NCBI RefSeq assembly: GCF_040581405.1
Contig: NZ_CP137157.1
Span: 1,740,001-1,804,000 of the forward strand
Length of the DNA: 64,000 nucleotides
Reading direction: 5' to 3'
Source: Komagataeibacter sucrofermentans DSM 15973
GTDB lineage: Bacteria; Pseudomonadota; Alphaproteobacteria; Acetobacterales; Acetobacteraceae
This document shows positions 8,739-18,300 of this stretch, piece after piece. Numbering within the stretch: position 1 is the first letter of the stretch; each line of letters starts with the position of its first letter. The notes under the pieces were generated by a model. It saw nothing but the letters and a program-made list of their open reading frames with translations. It was not told the DNA's origin and did not search any database. The translations under genes and the position numbers were made by a program.

Positions 8739-10388
8739 ATGCCTCATCCGTTTCGTGCCAACATGTCATCATCGTGGCCAGTGCTTGCGCTGGCCACGTG
8801 CCTGGCTTTTCATGCCCCTGCCCCCGCGCGGGCAGCCGATGCAGCCCCCCCCGGTGGCACGCTGCTCTATCTGGAAAAGCAGCCGCACAAGAACCTTTAT
8901 CCCCCCGCTGGCGGCTTCTACCCCAATGGCGGCATCCTGGCCCAGATCACGGACCGGCTGACCTGGCAGAACACCGACACGCTTGCCATCGAGCCGTGGA
9001 TTGCAACCGGCTGGGGCGTGAATGAAGACAGCACCGTCTTTACCTTCACGCTGCGCCCCGGCGTTACCTTCTCCGATGGCACACCGGTCGATGCGGCGGC
9101 AGTCGCCCTCAATTACGATACATTTGGCAAGGGCAACCGCGCGCTGCACCTGCCGCCCTCCGAAGTCATCAACAATTACGAACGCAGCGAGGTCATCGAC
9201 CCGCTGACGGTGCGCTTTTACTTCAGCAGGCCTTCGCCCGGTTTTTTGCAGGGCACATCGGTCATCGGCTCGGGGCTGGTCTCGCCCGCAAGCCTGCGCC
9301 GCCCGCTTGATGAATGGGGCGACGCGCGGCATGTCATCGGCTCCGGCCCGTTCGTGGTGCGCGACGAGGTGCCGGGCAAGTCGGTCGATCTGGCCACCCG
9401 CCCCGACTATGCCTGGGGGCCTGCACAGCTTGCCCCGCAGGGGCCGAGCCGACTGGCGGGCGTGCGCATCATCGTGGTGCCTGAAGACAGCATCCGCATT
9501 GGCGCCTTCATTGCAGGGCAGGCCGATTTCGCCCGCGCGGTCGAGGCCTATGATGAGGAACAGATCACCCGCCATGGCGATACGGTCTACGCCGCCTCCA
9601 CCCGTGGGGTGAACAACAGCGTGGTCTTCCGCCCCGACAACCCGCTGGTGGCCGACCCGCGCGTGCGCCTGGCCCTGCTGCACGCCACCGACCGGCCCGA
9701 CATCCTGCGCACGCTCTATTCCCCCCATTACCCGCTGGCGCGTTCGGTCATTGCCGCCGATGCGCAGGGCTTTGTCGATCACAGCACGGACCTGACCTAT
9801 GACCCGGTCCTGGCCGCCCGGCTGCTTGATGAAGCCGGATGGACGCTCGACCCCGATGGCTGGCGGCGGCGCAATGGCGTGACCCTCGCGCTGGCCGTGC
9901 ATGAGGCCCTGCCCCAGCCGCAGAGCCGGAGCATGCTGGTGCTGCTGGCCCAGCAATGGCGCAGAACAGGCGTGCAACTGACCATCCTGTCAGGCAGTCC
10001 GGCCATGACGGTGCTCGACAACCTCAACCCCGCCGTCACCCCCCTGTTCCATGCCGAGGTAGGCCGCGCCGACCCCGATGTGATCAAGAGCGCGTTCTAC
10101 CCCACCAACCGTAACGTGCTGCTGCAAAAGGGCGGGCAGAGCCGCCATGTGGACCACTTTGTCGACCCCGAACTCAACGGGCTGCTCGATCAGGTCGCCT
10201 CGGACACCGACCCCGCCACCCGCCTTGCCGACCTTGCCCGCGTGCAGGCCGACATTCTGGCCAAGGGCTACAGTATTCCCATATTCGAGGAGCCGCAGGT
10301 CTATGCGGGATCGGCCCGCGTGCACGACATGCATTTCGAGGCCGTGGGGCGGCCTGTTTTCTACCGTACCTGGCTGGCAAGACCGTAG
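8739..10388 (+). CDS. ABC importer periplasmic solute-binding protein, family 5 (peptide/opine/nickel type)
   Basis: A 549-residue periplasmic binding protein of the DppA/OppA/NikA class. It has a signal peptide ending near ARAADAA (about residue 33). The family-5 body contains the diagnostic segment FTFTLRPGVTFSDGTPVDAAAV about residue 100. The overall flavour recalls the TIGR04028 group of binding proteins, found with flavin-dependent oxidoreductases; that is recall, not a search. A second ATG at 8763 is an alternative start. The gene lies between the TonB receptor and two permease genes in one apparent operon. Substrate is unknown; the neighbouring FAD monooxygenase hints at a small organic compound rather than nutritional peptides. 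Confidence 0.88.
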   Translation: MPHPFRANMSSSWPVLALATCLAFHAPAPARAADAAPPGGTLLYLEKQPHKNLYPPAGGFYPNGGILAQITDRLTWQNTDTLAIEPWIATGWGVNEDSTVFTFTLRPGVTFSDGTPVDAAAVALNYDTFGKGNRALHLPPSEVINNYERSEVIDPLTVRFYFSRPSPGFLQGTSVIGSGLVSPASLRRPLDEWGDARHVIGSGPFVVRDEVPGKSVDLATRPDYAWGPAQLAPQGPSRLAGVRIIVVPEDSIRIGAFIAGQADFARAVEAYDEEQITRHGDTVYAASTRGVNNSVVFRPDNPLVADPRVRLALLHATDRPDILRTLYSPHYPLARSVIAADAQGFVDHSTDLTYDPVLAARLLDEAGWTLDPDGWRRRNGVTLALAVHEALPQPQSRSMLVLLAQQWRRTGVQLTILSGSPAMTVLDNLNPAVTPLFHAEVGRADPDVIKSAFYPTNRNVLLQKGGQSRHVDHFVDPELNGLLDQVASDTDPATRLADLARVQADILAKGYSIPIFEEPQVYAGSARVHDMHFEAVGRPVFYRTWLARP

Positions 10389-10403
10389 GATGAGGCGCCA
10401 CCC

Positions 10404-11351
10404 ATGACACGTTACATTCTCTCCCGTGCGCTGCAGGCGCTGCTGGTGCTGTGGGGGGCGTTCACGCTCTCGTTCGTGCTGTTACAGGTCATGCCGGGCG
10501 ATGCCGTGCTGATCAAGTTCCAGGACCCCGAACTTGGCCTCAGCCCGCAGCAGATCAGTGATATACGCGCAAGCTATGGCGCTGATGAATCCGCCTTCGT
10601 GCAATATGCCCATGTGCTGGGCCGCACGCTGGCGGGCCAGCTTGGCTATTCCATCGAGACCGGGGTGCCGGTCAGCCGCATGCTGCACGCCGCCTACCCC
10701 ACCACGCTGCGCCTTGCGGTGGTGAGCTTTGGCGGCGCGATCATGCTGGCTGCCGGTTTTGCCACCGCCGCCCTGCTTGTGCCCCTGCGCCCCCTGCGCG
10801 CGGCCCTGCGGCTGGTGCCGGGGCTGGCGAGCGGCATTCCCGTCTTCTGGCTCGAGATTGTGGCGATCCAGCTTGTCTCGTTTCACTGGAAGCTGGTGCC
10901 GGTGGTCGGCGTTTCGGGCTGGGCGGCGGCGGTGCTGCCGGGGCTGGCGCTGGCCATTCCCATTTCAGCACCGCTGACGCAGGTGTTCCTGAGCGCGGCG
11001 GAACGGGTCATGGCCCAGCCCTTCATTGACGTGCTGCGCGCGCGCGGCGCCTCGCCGCTGCGTATTCTTTACGCCCACGTGCTGCCCAACGCGTTGCCGC
11101 CCACGCTCACCATAAGCGGGCTGGTGTTTGGCGAAATTCTGGCAGGCGCCGTGGTGACCGAGACCGTATTCGGGCTGGACGGGCTGGGGCAGTTGGCCCA
11201 GCAGGCCGTGGCCAATCAGGACGTGGCGGTGCTGCAGGCCATCATCCTCATTTCGGTGGCGGGTTTCGTGGTCATCAACTTTACCATTGATGCGCTCCAT
11301 CCGCTGATCGACCCGCGCATCCGCCGCACGCAGGCGGGAGGGGCGGCATGA
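10404..11351 (+). CDS. ABC importer permease, DppB-like
   Basis: A 315-residue inner-membrane permease with six predicted helices. It has the family-typical N-terminus (MTRYILSRALQALLVLWGAFTLSF) and the BPD_transp_1 motif EAA-like segment DVLRARGASPLRILYAHVLP about residue 210, which contacts the ATPase. It starts 15 bases after the binding-protein stop and ends in an ATGA overlap with the second permease gene. Function follows from family and operon context; substrate specificity cannot be read from it. Confidence 0.92.
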   Translation: MTRYILSRALQALLVLWGAFTLSFVLLQVMPGDAVLIKFQDPELGLSPQQISDIRASYGADESAFVQYAHVLGRTLAGQLGYSIETGVPVSRMLHAAYPTTLRLAVVSFGGAIMLAAGFATAALLVPLRPLRAALRLVPGLASGIPVFWLEIVAIQLVSFHWKLVPVVGVSGWAAAVLPGLALAIPISAPLTQVFLSAAERVMAQPFIDVLRARGASPLRILYAHVLPNALPPTLTISGLVFGEILAGAVVTETVFGLDGLGQLAQQAVANQDVAVLQAIILISVAGFVVINFTIDALHPLIDPRIRRTQAGGAA

Positions 11352-12172
11352 ACACGGCCCTTGCGCAGTGGCGTCAGCGCCATGACGTGACCCTGCCACG
11401 CCTGCTTGGCGTGGTGCCCGTGCTTGTGCTGGTGCTCGTGGCCCTCTGCCCCGGCCTGTTCACCCGGCTTGACCCGCTGGCCGGCCAGACGGGCGAGCGG
11501 CTCATGGCGCCGTCAGCCACGCACTGGTTTGGCACGGACCAGTTCGGGCGCGATGTGTTCTCACGCATTATGCATGGCAGTTTCTCCACCCTTTCCGCCG
11601 CCATGCTGGCGGTGGCGATCAGCCTGCTTGTGGCCATTCCGCTGGGGCTTGCAGCGGGACTGGGCGGGCGCAGGCTGTCGGCGGCCATCCTGGCGGGGGC
11701 AGACATGGTGCTGGCCATCCCCGAGCTTTTCCTCTCGCTCAGCATCATTACCCTGATCGGGCCGGGGGCTACGCATGTGGCCTTTGCCGTGGGCATAAGC
11801 CAGGTGGCTGGCTTTACGCGCATGATCCGCACGGAGGTGGTGCGCGTGCGCGCGACCGAATATGTCGAGGCCGCCTTTGGCATCGGCTCCACCTTCTGGC
11901 AGGTGGTGTGGCGCCATATCGTGCCCAACAGCCTTGCCCCCGCGCTGTCGCTGGCCACGCTGCGGCTGGGCACGGCCATCCTGGCCATATCGACCATCTG
12001 CTTCCTGGGCTACGGGCCATCGCCCCCCACGCCGGAATGGGGCCTGATGATTACCGAAGGGCGCAACTACCTTGCAACCGCCTGGTGGCTGACCACCTTC
12101 CCCGGCCTTGCCATCATCTTCTCCGCATGGGCGGCAACGCTGCTTTCACGTGCCATAAGGGTGGACCAATGA
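11348..12172 (+). CDS. ABC importer permease, DppC-like
   Basis: A 274-residue permease. The periplasmic segment has the DppC-family pattern HWFGTDQFGRDVFSRIMHG (about residues 57-75), and the EAA loop reads EYVEAAFGIGSTFWQVVWRH about residue 170. It pairs with the preceding DppB-like permease to form the membrane pore. Both ends overlap neighbours (ATGA with the upstream permease, ATGA with the ATPase), so the operon is tightly coupled. Confidence 0.92.
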   Translation: MNTALAQWRQRHDVTLPRLLGVVPVLVLVLVALCPGLFTRLDPLAGQTGERLMAPSATHWFGTDQFGRDVFSRIMHGSFSTLSAAMLAVAISLLVAIPLGLAAGLGGRRLSAAILAGADMVLAIPELFLSLSIITLIGPGATHVAFAVGISQVAGFTRMIRTEVVRVRATEYVEAAFGIGSTFWQVVWRHIVPNSLAPALSLATLRLGTAILAISTICFLGYGPSPPTPEWGLMITEGRNYLATAWWLTTFPGLAIIFSAWAATLLSRAIRVDQ

Positions 12173-13797
12173 ACACTGTCTCCCCTCAACTCAGCATCCG
12201 TGACCTTGATGTGGTGTATGAAAGCCGGGGCAGCGCGCATCATGCGCTCAAGGGCGTATCGCTAGACGTACGCGCAGGCGAGATGCTGGCGCTGGTGGGT
12301 GAATCCGGCTCGGGCAAGTCAACGCTGGGCCGCGCCATACTGGGCCTTCTGCCCGAGAGCGCGCGCATCCAGCGCGGGTCGATCCGGGTGGGCGGCACGG
12401 AAATCGTGGAGATGCCCGAGCGCGCGCTACGCCGTATCCGTGGGGCGCGGGTGGCCCTTATTCCGCAGGACCCGGCCCATTCGCTCGACCCCGTGCGCAC
12501 CATTGGCGCCCAGCTTGTCGAGGCGGTGCACCTGCATGAACCCCGCCACCCTGTAGCCGATACGCGGCGCATGCTGGTGGGCCTGCTTGAGCGCGTGGGC
12601 ATAAAGGAGCCGGAGCGGCGACTGCACCAGTACCCGCATGAACTCTCGGGCGGCATGCGCCAGCGCGTGCTGATTGCCGCCGCCATTGCCCAGCGCCCGG
12701 CCCTGATCGTGGCGGATGAACCCACAAGCGCGCTCGATGTATCGGTGCAGGTGCAGATCATGGCGCTGCTGGCCGCACTGCGCCATGAACTCGGCACGGC
12801 CATGCTGTTCATCACCCACGATCTGGGCCTGGCCAGCGAGCAGGCCGACCGCGTGGCCGTGCTCCAGCATGGCACGCTATGCGAAACCGGCGAGACGAAA
12901 GCCCTGTTCGCCAACCCGCGCACGCCCTATACCCGCCGCCTGCTGGCCGACCTGCCCCTGTTCCATGAAGCACGCGCCCCCCGCCGGGCGGACGGCCCGC
13001 GCGAGGATGCGATTGTCGTCTCGCACCTGACCTATGCCTATAAGGGGGCTGGCGGCAGGCCGGGACACAAGGCGGTGCGCGATATTTCCTTTAACGTGGT
13101 GGCCGGGCAGACCCATGGCATCGTGGGTGAATCCGGCTCGGGCAAGACCACGCTGCTGCGCTGCCTGCTGGGGCTGATTACGCCTGATGGCGGGTCGGTG
13201 CATATTCTGGGCGAGAACCCGGCACGGGTTGAAGGGGCCGCCCGGCGCGCGCTACGCAGGGCCGTGCAGTTTGTCTACCAGAACCCGCATGTATCGTTCG
13301 ACCCGCGCGACCGGGCGGCCGATATTCTGGCCGAGCCCCTTATCAATGCGGGCCTGCGCGACCGCAGCGCGCGCGCGGAACGGGTGCGGGCCATGCTGGA
13401 GCGGGTGCAACTGCCGCCCGCTGTGCTGGAGCGCAGGGCGGCCAACATGTCTGGCGGGCAGAGCCAGCGCCTGGCCATTGCGCGCGCGCTATTGTGCGAC
13501 CCCAAAATCCTGATTCTGGATGAAGTGGTCTCGGCACTCGACGTATCGGTGCAGGCCGAGATCCTGACCCTGCTTGAAACGCTGCAGCAGCAGCTTAACC
13601 TGACCTATGTGTTCGTATCGCACGATCTGGCCGTGGTGCGGCGCATTGCCGACACCGTCTCGATCATCCGCGCGGGCGAGCAGGTCGAGCATGGCCCGAC
13701 CGAGACCGTATTCTCCACCCCGCGCGATGATTACACAAAGCGCCTGCTGGCAGCGATACCCGGCCGCGACCTGATGCGCCCGGCCATGCAGGCCTGA
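12169..13797 (+). CDS. ABC importer fused dual ATP-binding protein (DppD-DppF type)
   Basis: A 542-residue protein with two complete ABC ATPase domains in tandem, equivalent to fused DppD and DppF. Domain 1 (about 1-265) has Walker A GESGSGKST and signature LSGGMRQR. Domain 2 (about 285-535) has GESGSGKTT and MSGGQSQR, and each has a DE Walker B ([20 protein letters not shown]). One chain can therefore energise the two-permease pore. The start at 12169 overlaps the permease stop (ATGA); a longer open frame from 11908 lies inside the permease gene and is not used. Domain 2 has V instead of P in the usual DEPT(S)ALD, a common variation. Confidence 0.93.
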   Translation: MNTVSPQLSIRDLDVVYESRGSAHHALKGVSLDVRAGEMLALVGESGSGKSTLGRAILGLLPESARIQRGSIRVGGTEIVEMPERALRRIRGARVALIPQDPAHSLDPVRTIGAQLVEAVHLHEPRHPVADTRRMLVGLLERVGIKEPERRLHQYPHELSGGMRQRVLIAAAIAQRPALIVADEPTSALDVSVQVQIMALLAALRHELGTAMLFITHDLGLASEQADRVAVLQHGTLCETGETKALFANPRTPYTRRLLADLPLFHEARAPRRADGPREDAIVVSHLTYAYKGAGGRPGHKAVRDISFNVVAGQTHGIVGESGSGKTTLLRCLLGLITPDGGSVHILGENPARVEGAARRALRRAVQFVYQNPHVSFDPRDRAADILAEPLINAGLRDRSARAERVRAMLERVQLPPAVLERRAANMSGGQSQRLAIARALLCDPKILILDEVVSALDVSVQAEILTLLETLQQQLNLTYVFVSHDLAVVRRIADTVSIIRAGEQVEHGPTETVFSTPRDDYTKRLLAAIPGRDLMRPAMQA

Positions 13798-13821
13798 AAG
13801 AAGACGGCATCGAGAAACCTG

Positions 13822-14847
13822 TCAGGCGTCCTCGACCGGTTCCGTGCCGTACAGGGCGCTTTCAATCAGGTCAGCGCTTTCGTGCGTGTAGCGCCTGAGG
13901 TCTGGCATAAGGCTGCGGGCGGCATCCTCCACCGCGCGCGACAGGGCCTCGAGCGCGGGCGACGGGGTCAGGCCCGCCGGTGTCACCACGCCAAAAAAGA
14001 ACGGCAGGTTTACATCAAGCGGGCGTATGGCCAGATCAGGCTGGTGGAATGCGGCGGCCGTGACCGGATCGACAATACCCACGCCGAGCCCCGCCCGCGC
14101 CAGCCCCATCAGCACCGTGGCCATGTTGGAATCCATGATGGTGGCGGGCGTCCAGCCCATTTGTGCAAAAGCGCGTTCGATCGTGTTGCGTATCCTGAAC
14201 GGGTTGGCCAGCGTGAGCAGCCTGCTCTCGGCCAGGTCATGCAGGCTGACACGCTCATGGGCGGCCATCGGGTCATCCGCCCGCATTACCGCAACACAGG
14301 GCGCCATGCCGATCCATTGCAGGGTTACGCCAGGGTGGTTGAACGGAAAACTGACCAGCCCGAATGTCGCATCCCTGCGCCCCACCGTGCGCACCACCTC
14401 ATCAGCCGGAACGCTGCGTATATGCACCTCACGCGGGAGGGTGCCCTGCGGCAGGCGGCCGAGCGCCATGGGCAGCAGGCCCGCCGCCAGCGCGGGAATG
14501 GCGCATAGATGCAGGGAATTTTCCACATCATGGGCAATGGCGTGCACATTCTCGCGCAGGCGCTGCACGCCGCCCAGAAGCGCCAGCGCCTCGGGCTGGA
14601 AACGCAGGGCCTGCTCGGTGGGGGTGATACGCGGCCCGTTGCGGTGGAACAGCGTAAACCCCAGCCCTGCCTCAAGATCCTGCACCATGCGCGTGACCAT
14701 GGATTGCGACCGCCCCACAAGGCGCGCGCCCCCCGTCATGCTGCCAGTGGCCATGACGGCACAGAAGGCCTCAAGCTGTCTCAGATCGGGAAGTGCTGCA
14801 TCCATGCCTGTCATGCTAGCCACGAACCCTCGCGCCAGCAAACGCAA
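13822..14847 (-). CDS. LysR-family transcriptional regulator
   Basis: A 341-residue regulator with an N-terminal winged helix-turn-helix (LRQLEAFCAVMATGSMTGGARLVGRSQ-type region, about residues 22-80) and a substrate-binding-like effector domain to the C-terminus. The TTG start at 14847 is supported by a strong AGGAGG about 10 bases upstream; ATG 14814 and ATG 14805 are alternatives that still keep the DNA-binding domain. It lies just after the FAD monooxygenase gene on the same strand and converges with the ABC operon, so it may control that uptake island. Effector unknown. Confidence 0.88.
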   Translation of the reverse strand: MRLLARGFVASMTGMDAALPDLRQLEAFCAVMATGSMTGGARLVGRSQSMVTRMVQDLEAGLGFTLFHRNGPRITPTEQALRFQPEALALLGGVQRLRENVHAIAHDVENSLHLCAIPALAAGLLPMALGRLPQGTLPREVHIRSVPADEVVRTVGRRDATFGLVSFPFNHPGVTLQWIGMAPCVAVMRADDPMAAHERVSLHDLAESRLLTLANPFRIRNTIERAFAQMGWTPATIMDSNMATVLMGLARAGLGVGIVDPVTAAAFHQPDLAIRPLDVNLPFFFGVVTPAGLTPSPALEALSRAVEDAARSLMPDLRRYTHESADLIESALYGTEPVEDA

Positions 14848-14864
14848 ACGCGGCAGGCCTCCTT

Positions 14865-16340
14865 TTACCCTATCGCAGGAAGCGGGGTGTCATGCCATTC
14901 ATCACCCCTGAGTTCGGGCGTATCGAACGCCACGAGATTGGCATAATGGGTCTCGCGGTCCTCCACGAACAGGGCGCGGGTGATATGGCGCGCAAGGCGC
15001 TCGGCCCCGTCGCTTATGGCCGGAATATCGCCGCTGACCTTGCCATGCGACAGCGTGGCGGGGAAGCAGAAGCAGTGCACGTATTTCAGCCATGGGCACG
15101 AACCGGGCACTTTTTCCAAAAACTCGAACCCCGGCCCGAGATCGGGCGAAGTGGCCAGTTCCGCGCTGACATGGCCCGAGGGCATGTCCTGCGCGGTGGG
15201 GGTGAAGCGGTCTTTCCACAGCCGGATATGCGGCGCGATGGTGGCCAGTTCGGGCCGCCGCGACAGGTCGGAGCAGAAGCCGGTGGCGGCAATAATGAAA
15301 TCGGTTTCCATCACCCCGCGCGGGGTATGAAGGCGCACGGCATTGCCCGCCATTTCAAGCCGGTCGATGGAGCAGGACAGATGGAAGAAGGCATTGGGGT
15401 GGCTGGACACCCGCAACACGCTTGGCCGTGGCGGCGGGGTCTGGGCATCGAGCACCGTATCCATGAAGCGCCATTTCCACCCATCGGGCAGGCCGACAAA
15501 GCCCTGCACCACGCCCATGCTGCCAATGCCGGTGAATTTGTTGATGGCAGGCAGGGTTGCGCGCCGGATGACCATATCCACCCGCGCGGCCCCGGCCTCA
15601 AGCGCCGTGGCGGCGTTATCCATGGCTGAGGCCCCTGCCCCCACCACAACCACGCGGCGGTTCTTCAGGGCCTCGAAATCAATGGGGTCGGCTGAATGGC
15701 GCCAGTAATCACGCGGCAGGCCCGCAATGACCGGCGGCACATAGCTGCCGCCCAGCCCGTCGCGCCCCGTGGCCAGCACCAGATGGCGGCACAGAAGGGT
15801 TTCGGTTATGCCACCCTGCACCACCGTCAGCGCCAGCACGCCATCGGCCGCGCGGGCCACGTTGGTCAGGGTCACGCCATTGCGCACCGGCAGGTCGAGC
15901 ACGCTGCGCAGCCATTCCAGATAGGCCATCCATGTCTGGCGGGGGATCTTGTCCAGCCCATCCCACGCAACATTGCCAAAGCGCGCTTCGTACCACGCGC
16001 GAAAGGTCAGGCCCGGCAGGCCCATGCACGGGCCGGACAGCGTTTTGGGCGAGCGCAGCGTGGTCATGCGGGCATAGGTGACCCATGGCCCCTCCTGGCC
16101 CGCAGGCGCCTGATCGAGCACGACATGATTGAGCAGCCCGTAGCGCCTGAGGTAACCCGACGCCGTAAGCCCCGCCATGCCACCGCCAATCACGACCACA
16201 TCAAGCACGTGCCGCCCGTCAACGCTGCGCTCGGGCACCCACGAGCGGGTGGGCAGATCCAGCCAGGCCAGATCCTGCCGCACGCGGCTTTCCAGCGTTG
16301 CAAGACCGCCAGGAATTTCGGGTGGCTGAGAAAACGTCAT
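14865..16340 (-). CDS. FAD-dependent monooxygenase-like oxidoreductase
   Basis: A 491-residue two-dinucleotide-domain flavoprotein. The FAD-binding Rossmann motif VVIGGGMAGLTA lies about residue 50, and a second NAD(P)-type motif VVVVGAGASAMDNAATALEAG about residue 235; an ATG motif (IIAATGF) appears about residue 353. This arrangement is that of flavin-containing/Baeyer-Villiger-type monooxygenases or related NAD(P)/FAD oxidoreductases. It is transcribed with the LysR gene that follows after 17 bases. With the neighbouring receptor and ABC importer it could oxidise the imported compound. Substrate unknown; the assignment to a monooxygenase rather than another oxidoreductase is tentative. Confidence 0.75.
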   Translation of the reverse strand: MTFSQPPEIPGGLATLESRVRQDLAWLDLPTRSWVPERSVDGRHVLDVVVIGGGMAGLTASGYLRRYGLLNHVVLDQAPAGQEGPWVTYARMTTLRSPKTLSGPCMGLPGLTFRAWYEARFGNVAWDGLDKIPRQTWMAYLEWLRSVLDLPVRNGVTLTNVARAADGVLALTVVQGGITETLLCRHLVLATGRDGLGGSYVPPVIAGLPRDYWRHSADPIDFEALKNRRVVVVGAGASAMDNAATALEAGAARVDMVIRRATLPAINKFTGIGSMGVVQGFVGLPDGWKWRFMDTVLDAQTPPPRPSVLRVSSHPNAFFHLSCSIDRLEMAGNAVRLHTPRGVMETDFIIAATGFCSDLSRRPELATIAPHIRLWKDRFTPTAQDMPSGHVSAELATSPDLGPGFEFLEKVPGSCPWLKYVHCFCFPATLSHGKVSGDIPAISDGAERLARHITRALFVEDRETHYANLVAFDTPELRGDEWHDTPLPAIG

Positions 16341-16568
16341 TGATCGTGGTTCCTAAAACGCTACGCTGGCCGGGCCAGGCTTCAGGCCATGGCGGAAAGG
16401 CCAATGAGGCTTGGGGCAAACCTAAAAATTCCTTCCGCCCAGATCAAGATAAATCATGCATGATTTGCGTTAAATAATATCTTTGTTGCGTAACGTGCAT
16501 AATAGGCGCCGCGCATGGCACAGGCACATCATTTTTCAAGAATCAAAGTGCCCCGATCCGACCGCCTG

Positions 16569-17546
16569 TCAGGTCGGTGATATCCGATCGGCCTGCATGC
16601 GGCTGACTACAACGGCACCGCCCCACAGGGCCAGAAAAACCAGCACGATGCCCGCACCCAGTGCCGCAAAATGGTCGCTGGCCATCATCAGCCCCCGCAT
16701 GAGCAGGCTGCCACCTGCAACAGGGCCTACCCCCTGCCCCAGTTCAATCACGCCAATGCCCACGGCTGCCACAAGGGAGACAAGGCTGATGCCCAGATCA
16801 TAGGCCACGCGCCTGCGGCCCGAGCGCATGCCCCAGCCATAGGCACGGCACATGAGCAAAGTATCGAGCGTATCAACCAGCGCCATGCCTGCCGTAAAAA
16901 GCAGCGGAAACGCCATGACCCCAGCAAGACCCAGCCCGTGCCGGGCCTGAACCGCCGCCATGCCCAGCAGGCCGATTTCACTTGCGGTATCAAACCCCAG
17001 CCCGAACAGGAAACCGAGCGGATACATCTGCCAGCTCCGGCCAATCCACCGCCCCACCCACCGAGATATAATGCCTGCGGATGGCGCAGCACCTGCGGGC
17101 AACGGGGCAGGCTGGCGCAGGGCCCGCCACTGGCCCATGGCCATGCGGGCATTGGCCACGACCGCTACGAGCATGAAAGCCGCCGAGACCAGCGTGCCGA
17201 AGCTTTCGCCCACCAGATGCCACCGCTCCAGCCAGCCCTGCGCGGGCAGCACCACCAGCGCAAGGGTGGCCAGAATGACCACGGTGGAATGACCAAGCGA
17301 GAAGAACAGCCCCACCAGCGAAGGCGCGCGCCCTGCCAGCATGAGCCTGCGTGTCACCACGTCAATCGCCACGATATGGTCGGCGTCAAGCCCGTGCCGC
17401 AGGCCAAATGTCCATGCCAGCCCCGCAGCCCCCAACAGAACGGGCGAGGCCCCCAGCATGGTCATGGCCCAGGCCCATGCGGCCAGATTGGCCAGCAGCA
17501 GGGCGCACATCATGGCGCGTGTTCCATGCCGGGCTTCCTTGAGCAT
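16569..17546 (-). CDS. nixA: Nickel/cobalt permease, HoxN/NixA (NiCoT) family
   Basis: A 325-residue, eight-helix-type inner-membrane transporter for Ni2+ (or Co2+). It carries the NiCoT signature RHGLDADHIVAID (H-x4-DH) about residues 50-62, LGHSTVV about residue 85 and GFDTASEIGLL about residue 180. It starts 23 bases after urtE, so it is probably the last gene of the urea transport operon. It would feed nickel to the urease encoded at 29466-34469. Metal preference is inferred from the urease context. Confidence 0.9.
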   Translation of the reverse strand: MLKEARHGTRAMMCALLLANLAAWAWAMTMLGASPVLLGAAGLAWTFGLRHGLDADHIVAIDVVTRRLMLAGRAPSLVGLFFSLGHSTVVILATLALVVLPAQGWLERWHLVGESFGTLVSAAFMLVAVVANARMAMGQWRALRQPAPLPAGAAPSAGIISRWVGRWIGRSWQMYPLGFLFGLGFDTASEIGLLGMAAVQARHGLGLAGVMAFPLLFTAGMALVDTLDTLLMCRAYGWGMRSGRRRVAYDLGISLVSLVAAVGIGVIELGQGVGPVAGGSLLMRGLMMASDHFAALGAGIVLVFLALWGGAVVVSRMQADRISPT

Positions 17547-17569
17547 ATCGATTTCTTTCCGCCTGCTGG

Positions 17570-18265
17570 TCAGATGGTGATGTAGGCGCGCACATCCTCC
17601 GCCACGAGGTCGCGGGCCTGGCCTGCCAGCACGACCTTGCCCCGGTCGAGCACGGCGATCGTGTCAGCCAGTTCATAGGCAAAATCGAAATACTGCTCTA
17701 CCAGCACGATGGCCATGTCGCCCCGGTCGCGCAGCATGCCGATGATGGCGCCGATATCCTTGATGATGCTGGGCTGGATGCCCTCGGTCGGTTCATCAAG
17801 CACCAGCAGGCGCGGGCGGATGACCAGCGCGCGCGCAATGGCAAGCTGCTGCTGCTGCCCGCCCGACAGGTCGCCGCCCCGCCGGTCGAGCATTTTTGCC
17901 AGCACGGGAAACAGGTCGAATATCTCATCAGGCACCCGGCGCTGCCCGCGTGGCAGCAGGCCGAAGCCGGTTTCAAGGTTTTCGCGCACGCTGAGCAGCG
18001 GAAAGATGTCGCGCCCCTGCGGCACGGTGGCAATGCCGCGTCGGGCGCGGTCATAGGCGGCGAGCCGAGTAATGTCCTCGCCCTCCCACATGATCGTGCC
18101 AGCGCTTGTGGCATGCATGCCGGTTATGGCGCGGATCAGGCTGGTCTTGCCCACGCCATTGCGGCCCAGCACGCAGGTGACCGCCCCGGCCCCTGCCGCG
18201 AGCGAGACGCCACGCAGGGCAATCGCCGCGCCATAATGCAGGTGCACGTCGTTAACCTCGAGCAT
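17570..18265 (-). CDS. urtE: Urea ABC transporter ATP-binding protein UrtE
   Basis: A 231-residue LivF-like ATPase. Walker A is GRNGVGKTS about residue 34, and the signature is LSGGQQQQLAIARAL about residue 135. The LVLDEPTEGIQPSIIKDIG stretch (TEGIQPSI) is typical of UrtE among branched-chain-type ATPases. It works with UrtD as the second ATPase of the urea importer. The start lies 35 bases after the urtD stop. Assignment rests on the urtABCDE order. Confidence 0.95.
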   Translation of the reverse strand: MLEVNDVHLHYGAAIALRGVSLAAGAGAVTCVLGRNGVGKTSLIRAITGMHATSAGTIMWEGEDITRLAAYDRARRGIATVPQGRDIFPLLSVRENLETGFGLLPRGQRRVPDEIFDLFPVLAKMLDRRGGDLSGGQQQQLAIARALVIRPRLLVLDEPTEGIQPSIIKDIGAIIGMLRDRGDMAIVLVEQYFDFAYELADTIAVLDRGKVVLAGQARDLVAEDVRAYITI

Positions 18266-18300
18266 GCGCGTTACCTCCCTTTACGCCCGTGCGGCGCCGT

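Noticed and set aside
7060-8772. 570-codon minus-strand frame opposite the TonB receptor
   Set aside because: Antisense shadow; the plus-strand receptor is complete with signal peptide, plug and barrel.
16341-16568. Gap between the FAD oxidoreductase and nickel permease genes as a possible small gene site
   Set aside because: No supported open frame; an AT-rich piece about 16470-16505 is more likely the promoter of the minus-strand oxidoreductase gene.
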